DNA of 58,397 nucleotides, taken from positions 1-58,397 of the forward strand of contig NZ_AZEL01000018.1 of assembly GCF_001434975.1 (NCBI RefSeq). Reading direction: 5' to 3'. This DNA is from Lactobacillus gallinarum DSM 10532 = JCM 2011 (GTDB lineage Bacteria > Bacillota > Bacilli > Lactobacillales > Lactobacillaceae). Of the stretch, positions 1 to 9,191 are shown one piece after another. The notes under the pieces were generated by a model. The model was not told the DNA's origin and did not search any database. It was given only the letters and a program-made list of their open reading frames with translations. How positions within the stretch are numbered: the first letter of the stretch is position 1; every line of letters begins with the position of its first letter. The translations under genes were made by a program, and so were the position numbers.

Positions 1-60
1 GATCATATCTATCAAGCAGCTTAAGTGTTCAATTTATTATTGCAATTTACGAATTTTAAA

Positions 61-1482
61 TTAAAGGTTCTCATCCATGTTGAAGGTTAACTTAGACATG
101 TTAATTGAATCAATCATCATTTGGCCCCAAAGCTTTTCAGTTTCCTCACGAGTATGAGCAACTGTCTTTTGGTTTTCCTTAGTCAAGTAATCAGTTAATT
201 CTTCACCTGATTTGCCATCAGCACCCTTAATAATTTCTTCAACACGATCTCTGAAGTAACGGTTAAGTTCAGTTAAGTATGTAGTGTCAAGTTGAACAAA
301 TTGTGGGTAATGACTTTCAACAAGTGCAGCAAATGACTTGTAGTACCACCATGCATCATTCATGTTGTAATCCATTGAAGTATTGTTATATGAAGGATCA
401 GTATCATTCATATTAGCAAAGAATGGAACAAATGGAGTAAAGGTTGGACCACCAATACATAGCCACATAATAGCTGCACGATCTTCTGGCACATCACTTC
501 TAATTTGCAAAATGTGGGCATTTTGAGTACGGTTCAAACCAATTGGACGATAGCGGTGCTTTTCTTCTTCAGTACCTTTGCCAAATGGATCATATGGAGT
601 GTCTTGGTAGTGTGAACCCAAAGCAAATTGAATATCTTCTTTAGTGATCTTTTTAGCAGCCTTACGAATGAATGGAATATCACCATCTTGTGGATCTTGT
701 TCAATTTCTGGGTTAAACAACTTTTGAATGTACCATTGACGATTAGTGTTGTAGTGACGGTCTTGTTCAGTGTAAGTACCAAAAATGTGGCGGAAGTTCC
801 AGCCCTCATGATCAGGATTCAAATGATGTTCTTCAACAAATTCTTGAATTCCTTCACTCCACATGAAGTAATCAGGATTATCAAAATCAACTTGTTCAAT
901 TGCCACACGGTTACCAGTAGCTGCATAACAATCATCTGGGATACGTTCTGCAACCCAATGGTGACCAGTAACAATTTCCATGTACCAAATTTCGTCTTTA
1001 TCACTGAAAAGAACTGAATTACCAGCTGGTGAACCATACTTAGCAATCAACTTACCTAAGTATCTAACACCGTCTCTAGCGGAATGAATATATGGCAAAA
1101 CTGAAGTTTGCATACAGTCTTCATCCAAACCATCTTTAACAAGTGGATCAAATGCTAAAGTACGTTCATTACCATATGTTGATTCAGTACATGACATAGC
1201 AACGTTTTCTTCGTTAATACCACTTTCGTCGTAATAACCGCGATGCTTGTAATCAACGTTTGGAACAGCTGGAACACGTTGAGCGTCTTCTGGTAAATCC
1301 ATTTCAAACTTGTTAAGCCATGACTTAATGTGTTTCTTTTCACCATGACGAGCTGGTTCGATAATAAACTTTTGTGGGGTGATTGGACGGAATGTATCAT
1401 CATTACGAGCAATCATAGTAGTACCATCGATTGAGGCTTTTTTACCTACCAAGATAGTAGTACATGCACTATATTCTTTCAT
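61..1482 (-). CDS. pepD: Dipeptidase, peptidase family C69 (PepD type)
   Basis: Cytosolic dipeptidase of the N-terminal nucleophile family C69. It completes the breakdown of peptides brought in by importers such as the Opp system downstream of position 15 kb. The 473-residue length matches known lactobacillus PepD enzymes of about 470-475 residues. Cys7, in the context SACTTILVGK, fits the family's catalytic cysteine, followed by the conserved DGTTMIARNDD stretch. The start is well placed behind AAGGAGAATTTT. It lies 41 bases downstream of ftsY with no terminator between them, so it may be read partly from the rnc-smc-ftsY transcript. Several PepD paralogues are usual in lactobacilli, so the exact paralogue letter cannot be assigned. 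Confidence 0.9.
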   Translation of the reverse strand: MKEYSACTTILVGKKASIDGTTMIARNDDTFRPITPQKFIIEPARHGEKKHIKSWLNKFEMDLPEDAQRVPAVPNVDYKHRGYYDESGINEENVAMSCTESTYGNERTLAFDPLVKDGLDEDCMQTSVLPYIHSARDGVRYLGKLIAKYGSPAGNSVLFSDKDEIWYMEIVTGHHWVAERIPDDCYAATGNRVAIEQVDFDNPDYFMWSEGIQEFVEEHHLNPDHEGWNFRHIFGTYTEQDRHYNTNRQWYIQKLFNPEIEQDPQDGDIPFIRKAAKKITKEDIQFALGSHYQDTPYDPFGKGTEEEKHRYRPIGLNRTQNAHILQIRSDVPEDRAAIMWLCIGGPTFTPFVPFFANMNDTDPSYNNTSMDYNMNDAWWYYKSFAALVESHYPQFVQLDTTYLTELNRYFRDRVEEIIKGADGKSGEELTDYLTKENQKTVAHTREETEKLWGQMMIDSINMSKLTFNMDENL

Positions 1483-1523
1483 AAAATTCTCCTTATAAAA
1501 CTATATACACTTAAACTTTATCA

Positions 1524-2834
1524 CTAGACTAAGCCATGGAAAAGACCAATTGCATAATTTGCGGCATCAAAATCAGCCAAATCTTCAGCTTTTTCACCAA
1601 GTCCAACCAATTTAACCGGTAAGTTCATCTCATTACGGATAGCCAAGACTACCCCACCTTTAGATGAACCATCAAGCTTAGTTAAAACCAGACCCGTTAA
1701 TTTGGTTGTCTTATCAAAATCTTTAGCTTGGAGCAAGGCATTTTGTCCGGTTGAACCGTCAAGAACCAATAATGTTTCAGTTGGTTGGTCAGGCAGAAGC
1801 TTTTTAATAGTTCTTTGAATCTTTTCTAGCTCAGCCATGAGGTTCTTTTTGTTTTGCAAACGGCCAGCAGTATCAACTAACAAGTAATCAGCTTTTTCAT
1901 TAATTGCACGTTCAGTTGCATCATAAACAACAGAAGCAGGATCAGCTTTTTCTTTTCCAGTTACTACAGGAACATCAACGCGTTTGCCCCACTCAACTAA
2001 TTGTTCTACGGCACCGGCTCTGAAGGTATCAGCCGCAGCCATGATAACTGACTTACCTTCATCTTTAAAGCGTTTTGCAAGCTTACCAATAGTAGTAGTT
2101 TTACCTGCACCATTGACGCCGACAAAGAGATAAACATTAGGCTTATCTTCGGGGTGATAAATTAACTTTTCATCTTCACTGTTGCCACCCTTGTCATACA
2201 AGTCAACCAATTTTTCAACAATAACCTTTTTCAGATCATCACGAGATTTGGCATTTTGCAATTTGGCTTCTTCACGAAGTTCATCGGTTAATTGTTCTGC
2301 TGTCTCATAACCTACATCAGATTCAATCAATAAATCTTCCAAATCATCAAAGAAGTCCTCATCAACAGTTCTAAATTTAGCAAAGAATGCATTAAGTCGA
2401 GCGCCAAAACCTTTATTGGTTTTTTCCAAACCTTTTTCATAAAGTTCTTCTTGTGAGGAATCTTCATCTTCTTCTAGTTCTTCAGTTTCAGGTTCTTCCT
2501 CGTCTGTTTCGGTTTCCGCCTCTTCAGTAGTTTCAGATTCTTGAGGTTCTGTTTCCTGTTCCTCTTCAATTTCAGCGGTTTCTTCAGATTCAGGCTCTTC
2601 TTCATCCTCTGCTACTTCTTCTGAAGCTTCAGACTCGTTATCCTCTTCAATGGGTTCTGTTTCTTCTTGCTTGTCAGATTCAGCAGATTCTTCAGATTGT
2701 TCCTCTTGAGCAACTGCTTCACTATCGTCCTGTTTTTGCTCTACTTCTTCTTGTTTTTCCTGCTCTTCTTTTTTCTCTTCTTCGTCATCTTTTTTACCAA
2801 AGAGAGACTTTTTAATTCGATCAAATAATCCCAA
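1524..2834 (-). CDS. ftsY: Signal recognition particle receptor FtsY
   Basis: SRP receptor GTPase that docks ribosome-SRP complexes at the membrane. The NG domain fills the C-terminal 290 residues. The P-loop GVNGAGKTTTIGKLA starts near residue 238, DTAGR near 319 and the specificity motif TKLDGSSKGG near 384. Residues 10-135 form an unusually long, almost purely acidic A domain rich in Glu, which in other species contacts membrane or translocon. The gene touches smc (stop of smc at 2835) and ends the classic rnc-smc-ftsY order. The ylxM-ffh pair that follows ftsY in Bacillus is absent; pepD is there instead. Confidence 0.97.
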   Translation of the reverse strand: MGLFDRIKKSLFGKKDDEEEKKEEQEKQEEVEQKQDDSEAVAQEEQSEESAESDKQEETEPIEEDNESEASEEVAEDEEEPESEETAEIEEEQETEPQESETTEEAETETDEEEPETEELEEDEDSSQEELYEKGLEKTNKGFGARLNAFFAKFRTVDEDFFDDLEDLLIESDVGYETAEQLTDELREEAKLQNAKSRDDLKKVIVEKLVDLYDKGGNSEDEKLIYHPEDKPNVYLFVGVNGAGKTTTIGKLAKRFKDEGKSVIMAAADTFRAGAVEQLVEWGKRVDVPVVTGKEKADPASVVYDATERAINEKADYLLVDTAGRLQNKKNLMAELEKIQRTIKKLLPDQPTETLLVLDGSTGQNALLQAKDFDKTTKLTGLVLTKLDGSSKGGVVLAIRNEMNLPVKLVGLGEKAEDLADFDAANYAIGLFHGLV

Positions 2835-5800
2835 TTATTTCACCCCGTTTTTCTTTTTCATTTCTTTTAATGATACTGACAATACTTGAGATATACCAGA
2901 TTCTTGCATTACCACACCATACAATTGATCAGCTTGCTTCATTGTTCCTCGTCTATGAGTAATCACAATAAACTGTGTCTTTAAATTATATTTAAGTAAA
3001 AATTGAGCAAAACGTGTGACATTTGCATCATCAAGCGCTGCTTCAACCTCATCAAGTAAACAAAATGGTACTGGATTTACCTGCAACATTGCAAATAATA
3101 ATGTTATCGCAGTTAATGCCCGTTCACCACCAGAGAGCAAACTTAAACGCTGTAACTTCTTGCCAGGTGGCTGAGCGATAATCTCAATTCCTGTTTCTAA
3201 TAAATTATTTGGTTCAGTTAATTCAAGCTTAGCCTTTCCACCGCCAAAGACAAGTGGGAAAATCCGCTTAAAGCTTTCAGCCACTGCCTCAAATGTTGCT
3301 TTAAATCGACTCTTAACCTCTTCATCTAATTCATTCATTGATTTTTCAAGGTCATCACGAGCTTTAAGCAAGTCATTTTGTTGACCATTCAAGAAGTCAT
3401 AACGCTTTTTAACATCTTCATATTCTTGAATAGAATCCAAATTAACTGGACCAATGTCTTCAAGTGACATTCGATGCAGTTTAACACTTTTAGCTAATTT
3501 TTCTCGAGTTTCTTGATCATTTTGACCTTCAGCTTGAGCAATAGCGGCTTCAAATGTTAATGCATAATCATCACACAAAGTTTCTAAGCGTTGATCAATC
3601 AAACTATTAAACTTTGCAATTTTAACAGAATAATCTTCCTGTTCGATTGCCGCATCCTTACGCAAATCATAATTTCGACTAGCAACTTGATCTAACTGAT
3701 TAATTTGCGCATCAAATTGTCCGAGTTGTGAACTAAGCTCATTTAATTTATTTTGCAGTTGTTCGTTCTTTTGTTTAATTTTTTCCTTCTGCTTCTTTAA
3801 ATCGGTGTTCTTCTTAACAGAAAGTTCTCCATTTTGATTAAGATCTGTTAATTTCTCCTTTAAATCAGCAGCCTGCTTTTCATTATTATCAATTTGATTG
3901 CGTTTATCTTTTTCTTGAACAGCTAGATTTTCTAATTTATTTGCAAAAACTGCGATTTGTGGATCAAGCTTGGATAATTCACTTTGCACACGTTGACTTA
4001 AATTATTAAAGTTCTTAATACGTAATTGCAATTCATTCATTTGGCTCTTTTTCTCTTCACCTTGCTTAGATAAAAGAGCCTGCTTATCATTTGCTTCTGC
4101 AATCCGCTTTTGCAATTCAACTATATGATCATTCCGCTGCTTCACACGTGATTCATATAAAGTATTAGCATCTTGAAGTCGCTTAACCTCTTTTTCTTGA
4201 TTTTGGAAAGAAATAGCTGCTTCATTAATCGTTTGATTAATTTCTTGCAAAGAATCATGCAATTTTTGCAACTTATTTTCTACTTTAACGCTTTGATCAA
4301 CCAAATCTTTTAATTGTGCTTGGTCTTCCTTAAATGATCTAGTTAAACTACTGATTTGCTTTTCTAACTGATTAATTTCAGTTGCCGTCTGCAATGGTGA
4401 ATTATTGCGCAGGTTCTTTTGTCCACCAGTCATAGAACCGCCCGGTGAAACAACATCCCCATCTAAAGTAACTATTCGATAACGACCAATTCGTTGAGAA
4501 ATTGCCATTGCGTTTTCGATTGTATCGACAATCACAACACTGCCTAACAAGTAATTAATTGCGGCAGTAATATTATGATCCGTTTTGCTTTCTACTAGCT
4601 CACTGGCAATTCCCTTGAATCCATTAAAGGACTTCAAGGTAGTTACTGTAGATTGTGGAATGGTATATTGGCGTAACCCATCTAATGGCAAAAATGTGGC
4701 ACGACCAGCTCTACTGCGTTTTAACTGATTAATTGCATTTTTAGCACTATTACGGCTATCTGTAATCAAATCTTGAACGCCGCCACCAAGAGCTGTAGTC
4801 ATCGCTGCTTCAAGTTCAGCTGGGAAAGTAAGCAACTCACCTACGGCACCAATTACGCCAGGAAAATCATTTAAATGATTCAAGACGTTACGGACACCGT
4901 AGTAATAACCTTCATGACGTTTTTGAATATTAATTAAAGCTTCATGACGGGCTTCGATCTTTTCCAGTTTATTCCGCTCATCATTAACTGTTTGCTGCAG
5001 ACGCCTAATTTGATCATTCAAGTCATTACTTTGATCACTGGCTTCAGCAAAAGCCGCATTTTTGTCTTTACGTTTAGCAGTTAGATCTTTACCTTCGGCT
5101 CGTAATTTTTCCAGTTCTGCTTTAGCTTCAGATAGTTGTTTACCCACATCATTGCTTTGATAAGTGGTGTCAGCCTTACTACGCTTTAGCTCAGTATTCA
5201 AGTTAATTACTTGATTGTTAACCGCAGCTTGATCTTGCAATAATTGAATGTAGTCGTTACGACAATCCTCCAGTTTCTTATTGAGTTCTTCTGGATTTTC
5301 ACTCAATTCACCTGTAAGCTTATCCCGCTTTTCTTGTAAAACCGCTTGTTGCTTCTTAAGGCTAGCTTGATCTTTTTGTAAACTTTCCAAATGAGCGTTC
5401 AGTTGTACCAGGCTCTTCTTCAGCGTTTCAACTTGATTTTGATATTCGATCTTAGTAGCATCATCAAATTGACGTGATTGTTCAGCCATTTGCAAGTTAG
5501 CATTCAAATCTGATAATTGCTGACTTAATTTTAATAATTCATTTTGAACTTTTTCTCGTTCATCCCGAATTTTTTGGTACTCTGCTCTTTTTTCTGAGAC
5601 CGCATTTTGAGATTCTTTAACTTCAGCATCTAATTTTGATAATAAAATCTTATTCTTATCAGCTGATTTTTGAATAGTTTCTTTTTGCTTATTAATATCT
5701 TCGATTTCAAATGCTAATAAACTCTTTAGTTCTTTATCTAAACCAGCCTTTTGAAACTTATATTCTTTGGCTAGCGAACTTTGTTCATGCAGCGGCTCTA

Positions 5801-6404
5801 AGCGGCCCTCAAGTTCTTTTACTAAATCATTAATTCGAATCAAATTATCTTGAGTCTTCTTAAGTTGCCCTTGAGCTGCTTCTTTTTGCTGTTTAAAGTG
5901 AAGCACACCCGCAGCTTCTTCAAAAATTACGCGGCGCTGTTCCGGACGTGAATTTAAGATTTGATCAACTCGTCCCTGAGAAATAATAGCTAAGCTATTT
6001 TGCGATATACAAGAATCGAGAAAAAGCGTCCGTACATCACGCATGCGGACTTGCTGTCCATTAATCAAAAACTCACTATCGCCAGAACGTAAAATATTTC
6101 TAGTAATTGAAACTTCGTCCGTATCAAATGCTAATTCACGTTTGCGATTATCAAAAATTAAGGTAACTTCAGCTTTATTTAATGGCTTACGATATTGACT
6201 ACCAGCAAAAATGACGTCCTTCATGTTTGTTCCACGAAGAGACTTAGCGCTGGATTCACCCATTACCCAACGAATAGCTTCTGTAATATTACTTTTACCA
6301 CTACCATTAGGACCAACAATACCAGTTATTCCATCATTAAAATGAATAGTTGTTCTGTCAGCAAATGATTTAAAACCATCGAGCACTAATTCTGTTAATG
6401 GCAC
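2835..6404 (-). CDS. smc: Chromosome segregation ATPase SMC
   Basis: Condensin ATPase that with ScpA and ScpB organises and segregates the chromosome. At 1189 residues it is full length. The Walker A motif GPNGSGKSN is at residues 31-39. Long coiled-coil arms rich in Gln, Lys and Glu surround a hinge at roughly residues 500-660. The C-terminal head has the ABC signature LSGGERAL near 1085 and Walker B ending LLDEVEAALDD near 1115. The gene follows rnc with a 14-base gap and abuts ftsY, giving the conserved rnc-smc-ftsY operon. No scpA or scpB lies in this window. Confidence 0.98.
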   Translation of the reverse strand: MPLTELVLDGFKSFADRTTIHFNDGITGIVGPNGSGKSNITEAIRWVMGESSAKSLRGTNMKDVIFAGSQYRKPLNKAEVTLIFDNRKRELAFDTDEVSITRNILRSGDSEFLINGQQVRMRDVRTLFLDSCISQNSLAIISQGRVDQILNSRPEQRRVIFEEAAGVLHFKQQKEAAQGQLKKTQDNLIRINDLVKELEGRLEPLHEQSSLAKEYKFQKAGLDKELKSLLAFEIEDINKQKETIQKSADKNKILLSKLDAEVKESQNAVSEKRAEYQKIRDEREKVQNELLKLSQQLSDLNANLQMAEQSRQFDDATKIEYQNQVETLKKSLVQLNAHLESLQKDQASLKKQQAVLQEKRDKLTGELSENPEELNKKLEDCRNDYIQLLQDQAAVNNQVINLNTELKRSKADTTYQSNDVGKQLSEAKAELEKLRAEGKDLTAKRKDKNAAFAEASDQSNDLNDQIRRLQQTVNDERNKLEKIEARHEALINIQKRHEGYYYGVRNVLNHLNDFPGVIGAVGELLTFPAELEAAMTTALGGGVQDLITDSRNSAKNAINQLKRSRAGRATFLPLDGLRQYTIPQSTVTTLKSFNGFKGIASELVESKTDHNITAAINYLLGSVVIVDTIENAMAISQRIGRYRIVTLDGDVVSPGGSMTGGQKNLRNNSPLQTATEINQLEKQISSLTRSFKEDQAQLKDLVDQSVKVENKLQKLHDSLQEINQTINEAAISFQNQEKEVKRLQDANTLYESRVKQRNDHIVELQKRIAEANDKQALLSKQGEEKKSQMNELQLRIKNFNNLSQRVQSELSKLDPQIAVFANKLENLAVQEKDKRNQIDNNEKQAADLKEKLTDLNQNGELSVKKNTDLKKQKEKIKQKNEQLQNKLNELSSQLGQFDAQINQLDQVASRNYDLRKDAAIEQEDYSVKIAKFNSLIDQRLETLCDDYALTFEAAIAQAEGQNDQETREKLAKSVKLHRMSLEDIGPVNLDSIQEYEDVKKRYDFLNGQQNDLLKARDDLEKSMNELDEEVKSRFKATFEAVAESFKRIFPLVFGGGKAKLELTEPNNLLETGIEIIAQPPGKKLQRLSLLSGGERALTAITLLFAMLQVNPVPFCLLDEVEAALDDANVTRFAQFLLKYNLKTQFIVITHRRGTMKQADQLYGVVMQESGISQVLSVSLKEMKKKNGVK

Positions 6405-6418
6405 CTTTTTAAATCCCC

Positions 6419-7105
6419 TTACTCTAATTTTTGTAAAGCTGCTTTAGCGGCTTGTTGTTCTGCAGCTTTCTTGTTATGACCTTCACCTTGTGCTTGAACT
6501 TGATCATTAATCTTTAATTCAACTACAAAATGTGATGGCAATTGTGATTCACTAAGTACCGAATATTCAATATTTACTGGACCATTTTGTTGTAATAACT
6601 CCTGCAAATCGGTCTTATAATCACGTGAATCATCAAATTCGCCTTTATCAATCAATGGATAAACAGTTAAATGCAAAAAATGTTCAACTGCTGGCATCCC
6701 TTGGTCAAGGAATAAAGCGCCATTGAATGCTTCAAAAACGTCTTCCAACAATGTTTTACGATTACGAGCACCAGCTTTTTCCTCACCATTACCTAAATGA
6801 ATTTCATTTTGAAAACCACATTCAATCGCAAATTCAGAGAATCCTTCAGTTCTAACAATATTAGATCTTAACCGTGTTAATTCTCCTTCATTTAATTTAG
6901 GATAATGACGGTATAAATAATCAGAAACAGCCAATTCAAGAACGGCATCACCTAAAAATTCCAACTTTTCATAATCACGAATTCCATCGTTAGGATGCTC
7001 ATTTGAATATGAAGAATGCGTAAATGCTTCTTCTAATAGCTTTTCATTATTAAATTCAATATTATATTCATCTTTTAATTTTTTTAGAAATTTTGTACTT
7101 ACCAT
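6419..7105 (-). CDS. rnc: Ribonuclease III
   Basis: Double-strand-specific endoribonuclease that processes rRNA precursors and other structured RNAs. The 228 residues contain the RNase III signature EKLEFLGDAVLEL at 46-58, which includes the acidic Mg-binding residues. A second catalytic region follows around LLEDVFEAFNGAL, and a C-terminal double-stranded RNA binding domain runs from about 155 to 228. It is the first gene of the rnc-smc-ftsY unit, preceded by AAAGGGGC and a good promoter. In Bacillus rnc follows acpA directly; here the opp operon lies between acpP and rnc. Confidence 0.97.
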   Translation of the reverse strand: MVSTKFLKKLKDEYNIEFNNEKLLEEAFTHSSYSNEHPNDGIRDYEKLEFLGDAVLELAVSDYLYRHYPKLNEGELTRLRSNIVRTEGFSEFAIECGFQNEIHLGNGEEKAGARNRKTLLEDVFEAFNGALFLDQGMPAVEHFLHLTVYPLIDKGEFDDSRDYKTDLQELLQQNGPVNIEYSVLSESQLPSHFVVELKINDQVQAQGEGHNKKAAEQQAAKAALQKLE

Positions 7106-7130
7106 AAAATTGCCCCTTTTATACCTTTAA

Positions 7131-7160
7131 ATTATACCAGTTTTAGTGCTATATTTTGAA
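7131..7160 (-). promoter_or_regulatory. Promoter of rnc-smc-ftsY
   Basis: A perfect -10 hexamer TATAAT (7131-7136) is preceded after 18 bases by the -35-like TTCAAA (7155-7160). It lies about 25 bases upstream of the rnc start and just past the oppA terminator, so it is the likely sigma-A promoter of the operon. Confidence 0.65.
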
Positions 7161-7165
7161 TGCAA

Positions 7166-7197
7166 AAAAGTCACTTCTAGAATTAGAAGTGACTTTT
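7166..7197 (-). terminator. Intrinsic terminator of the first oppA
   Basis: A perfect 13-bp stem (arms 7166-7178 and 7185-7197) with a 6-base loop. On the minus strand a run of T continues out of the stem. It closes transcription of the oppA gene ending at 7215 before the rnc promoter. Confidence 0.85.
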
Positions 7198-7214
7198 CGT
7201 TTTTAAGCTTAATT

Positions 7215-8984
7215 TTACTTAGTATAAGCAACATTGTACCAGTTAGGGAAACCATTACCCATTGAGTCAGATGGCTTAAGTGAGTAGCCAGTAAGTTTCT
7301 TGTTAACTGCAGTAATAGTGTAACTGTTTGATACAGGAAGAACGTAAGCTTCGTCATCCATGTACTTTTGCCATTCGTGGAATTTATCAATTCTGTATTG
7401 GTGGTTAAAGGCCTTTTGTGAGTCCATTTCATCAAGAAGTTGAGTGTTCTTCTTAGTTACGAAACGAGAATAGTTCATTGGAGCTGTTTGACTGTAAAGG
7501 TCGTTTGGTGATGGTTCACTTGAAAGTGACCATGCACCCATGAACATATCAACTGATGGGTCATCGTTTTGAACCTTGTCGTAGAATGAGTTAAATTCAA
7601 TTAAACGACCGCCAGTAAGCTTAACGTTCAAACCTTCCTTCTTCCATTGTTGGATGTAGTTTTGGATGATTGGTTCTTGGTTAGCATTACCACTCATAGC
7701 TGCAAGATGAATAGTCAAAGGCTTACCGTTAGGTTGTACACGATAAGTACCCTTCTTCTTGTATCCAGCCTTGTCCAAGATTTCGTTACCCTTCTTAATG
7801 TTGTATGAGTAACCCTTAACATCCTTGTCGAAGTAGTCACCGAATTGCTTAGGAATCAAAGTAGGAATTCTAAAGCTTAAGCCGTATGAGTAACGCTTAG
7901 CAACTTGGTTAACGTTCATACCGTAACCAATGGCTTGACGAAGAGCCTTGTTGTTCATCTTGGACTTAGGGTTCATTACGTTTTCGCCCTTCTTAGCGTC
8001 CCACTTACCTACCTTAAAGCCAAGGTATGAGTATGAAAGTGGAACAGTAGCAATGAAGTTAACGCCCTTAGTATTCTTAACGTTTGGCCATTGTGAGTTG
8101 ATAACTTGGATAACGTCAAACTTGTTTGACTTAATACTTTGAGCAACTGAGTTAGGATTAATTACACTAGCAGTAATCTTAGTAATCTTTGGCTTGCCCT
8201 TGTAGTAATATTCGTTAGGAACCCAAGTGGTTGATTGACCACGAACAAGTTTTTGTAACTTGTATGGACCAAAGAACAACGGTCTCTTACGAATCTTATC
8301 ACTAGACATTAAGTCTTTGAATTTAACATCTTTTAAGTAGTGGTATGGTGCAGCTGCTTCCCAAATATAGCCGTTACCACTAGTGTTCATGCCTGGCTTC
8401 ATATTCTTAAAGTGAAGAACAACCTTACGACCATTTTCACCATCTGGCATTTCAAGACCAGAAATAGTGCTTGCCTTACCTTCGTGGTATTCTTTCAAAC
8501 CTACCAAGTCAGCTAAACTTGCAGTGTAACGTTGTGACTTAGAATCCTTGTTAGCAATGATTTCGTAAGCATATTCATAGTCTTTAGCGGTTACTTGCTT
8601 ACCATCTGACCACTTAACACCCTTCTTAATGTTAATAGTTGCAGTCTTAGCCTTTTGATCAATCTTAATAGTAGCTGCACCCTTATTGTTGAACACATAG
8701 TGATCATCGGTACCAAAAAGACTCTCAGCACCATATTGCATAACTTCACTATCAGTATTAGAAGTTGAAAGTTCATCATTAAAAATTCCAGTAAATGGTG
8801 TATCAGTTTCAACCGCAACCTTTACTGTACCACCATTTTTAGTGGCTTTAGTTGGAACAGCTTGGCTAAATTTAGCGGCGTTAGAAGCTTCATTGGCATT
8901 AGAGCCAGATTTACCACAAGCTGCTAGTGTAAGGGCAACACCTGATAAAAGTGTAATGCCAGCAAAAACTTTTGCCTTTTTCAT
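7215..8984 (-). CDS. oppA: Oligopeptide ABC transporter substrate-binding lipoprotein, copy 1
   Basis: Extracellular peptide-binding lipoprotein (SBP family 5) that hands oligopeptides to the OppBC channel. The start at 8984 is chosen because GGAGGATTTTTACTA precedes that ATG and gives a proper signal peptide, MKKAKVFAGITL, with lipobox LAAC and lipidated Cys23. An in-frame ATG further upstream would wreck the signal. The mature protein has the usual roughly 565 residues. It is a clear paralogue of the next gene: the same 589-residue length and long shared stretches such as MPDGENGR, VRGQSTTWVPNEYY versus VRGQSVTWVPNKYY, and RVQPNGKPL. It has its own promoter and terminator. Confidence 0.95.
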   Translation of the reverse strand: MKKAKVFAGITLLSGVALTLAACGKSGSNANEASNAAKFSQAVPTKATKNGGTVKVAVETDTPFTGIFNDELSTSNTDSEVMQYGAESLFGTDDHYVFNNKGAATIKIDQKAKTATINIKKGVKWSDGKQVTAKDYEYAYEIIANKDSKSQRYTASLADLVGLKEYHEGKASTISGLEMPDGENGRKVVLHFKNMKPGMNTSGNGYIWEAAAPYHYLKDVKFKDLMSSDKIRKRPLFFGPYKLQKLVRGQSTTWVPNEYYYKGKPKITKITASVINPNSVAQSIKSNKFDVIQVINSQWPNVKNTKGVNFIATVPLSYSYLGFKVGKWDAKKGENVMNPKSKMNNKALRQAIGYGMNVNQVAKRYSYGLSFRIPTLIPKQFGDYFDKDVKGYSYNIKKGNEILDKAGYKKKGTYRVQPNGKPLTIHLAAMSGNANQEPIIQNYIQQWKKEGLNVKLTGGRLIEFNSFYDKVQNDDPSVDMFMGAWSLSSEPSPNDLYSQTAPMNYSRFVTKKNTQLLDEMDSQKAFNHQYRIDKFHEWQKYMDDEAYVLPVSNSYTITAVNKKLTGYSLKPSDSMGNGFPNWYNVAYTK

Positions 8985-9025
8985 TAGTAAAAATCCTCCA
9001 TAACTTGGAACAAGTTGACTTATCC

Positions 9026-9054
9026 ATAATATCACTATTACAAAAAAGTTACAA
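9026..9054 (-). promoter_or_regulatory. Promoter of oppA copy 1
   Basis: -35 TTGTAA (9049-9054), 17-base spacer and -10 TATTAT (9026-9031), ending about 40 bases upstream of the ATG at 8984. It allows expression of this oppA independent of the rest of the operon. Confidence 0.7.
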
Positions 9055-9061
9055 CAGCATG

Positions 9062-9099
9062 AAAACGGCAGGTATCTTTTTTAAGATATCTGCCGTTTT
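9062..9099. terminator. Intrinsic terminator between the two oppA genes
   Basis: A 17-bp stem with one wobble pair (arms 9062-9078 and 9083-9099) and a 4-base loop, with T runs on both strands. It separates the copy 2 oppA transcript from copy 1. Confidence 0.85.
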
Positions 9100-9191
9100 T
9101 TTATATTAGTTATTAGATTTTATAATATGAAAGTTTATGTAAAGGATTATTTATTGTTTATAATTTTGGAGATTTTTACTAGTGTGCCTAA

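Noticed and set aside
534-1412. Several overlapping frames inside pepD and similar shadow frames inside oppA, recG, folD and others
   Set aside because: They lie in other frames of strongly coding genes, lack ribosome binding sites and have repetitive low-complexity composition.
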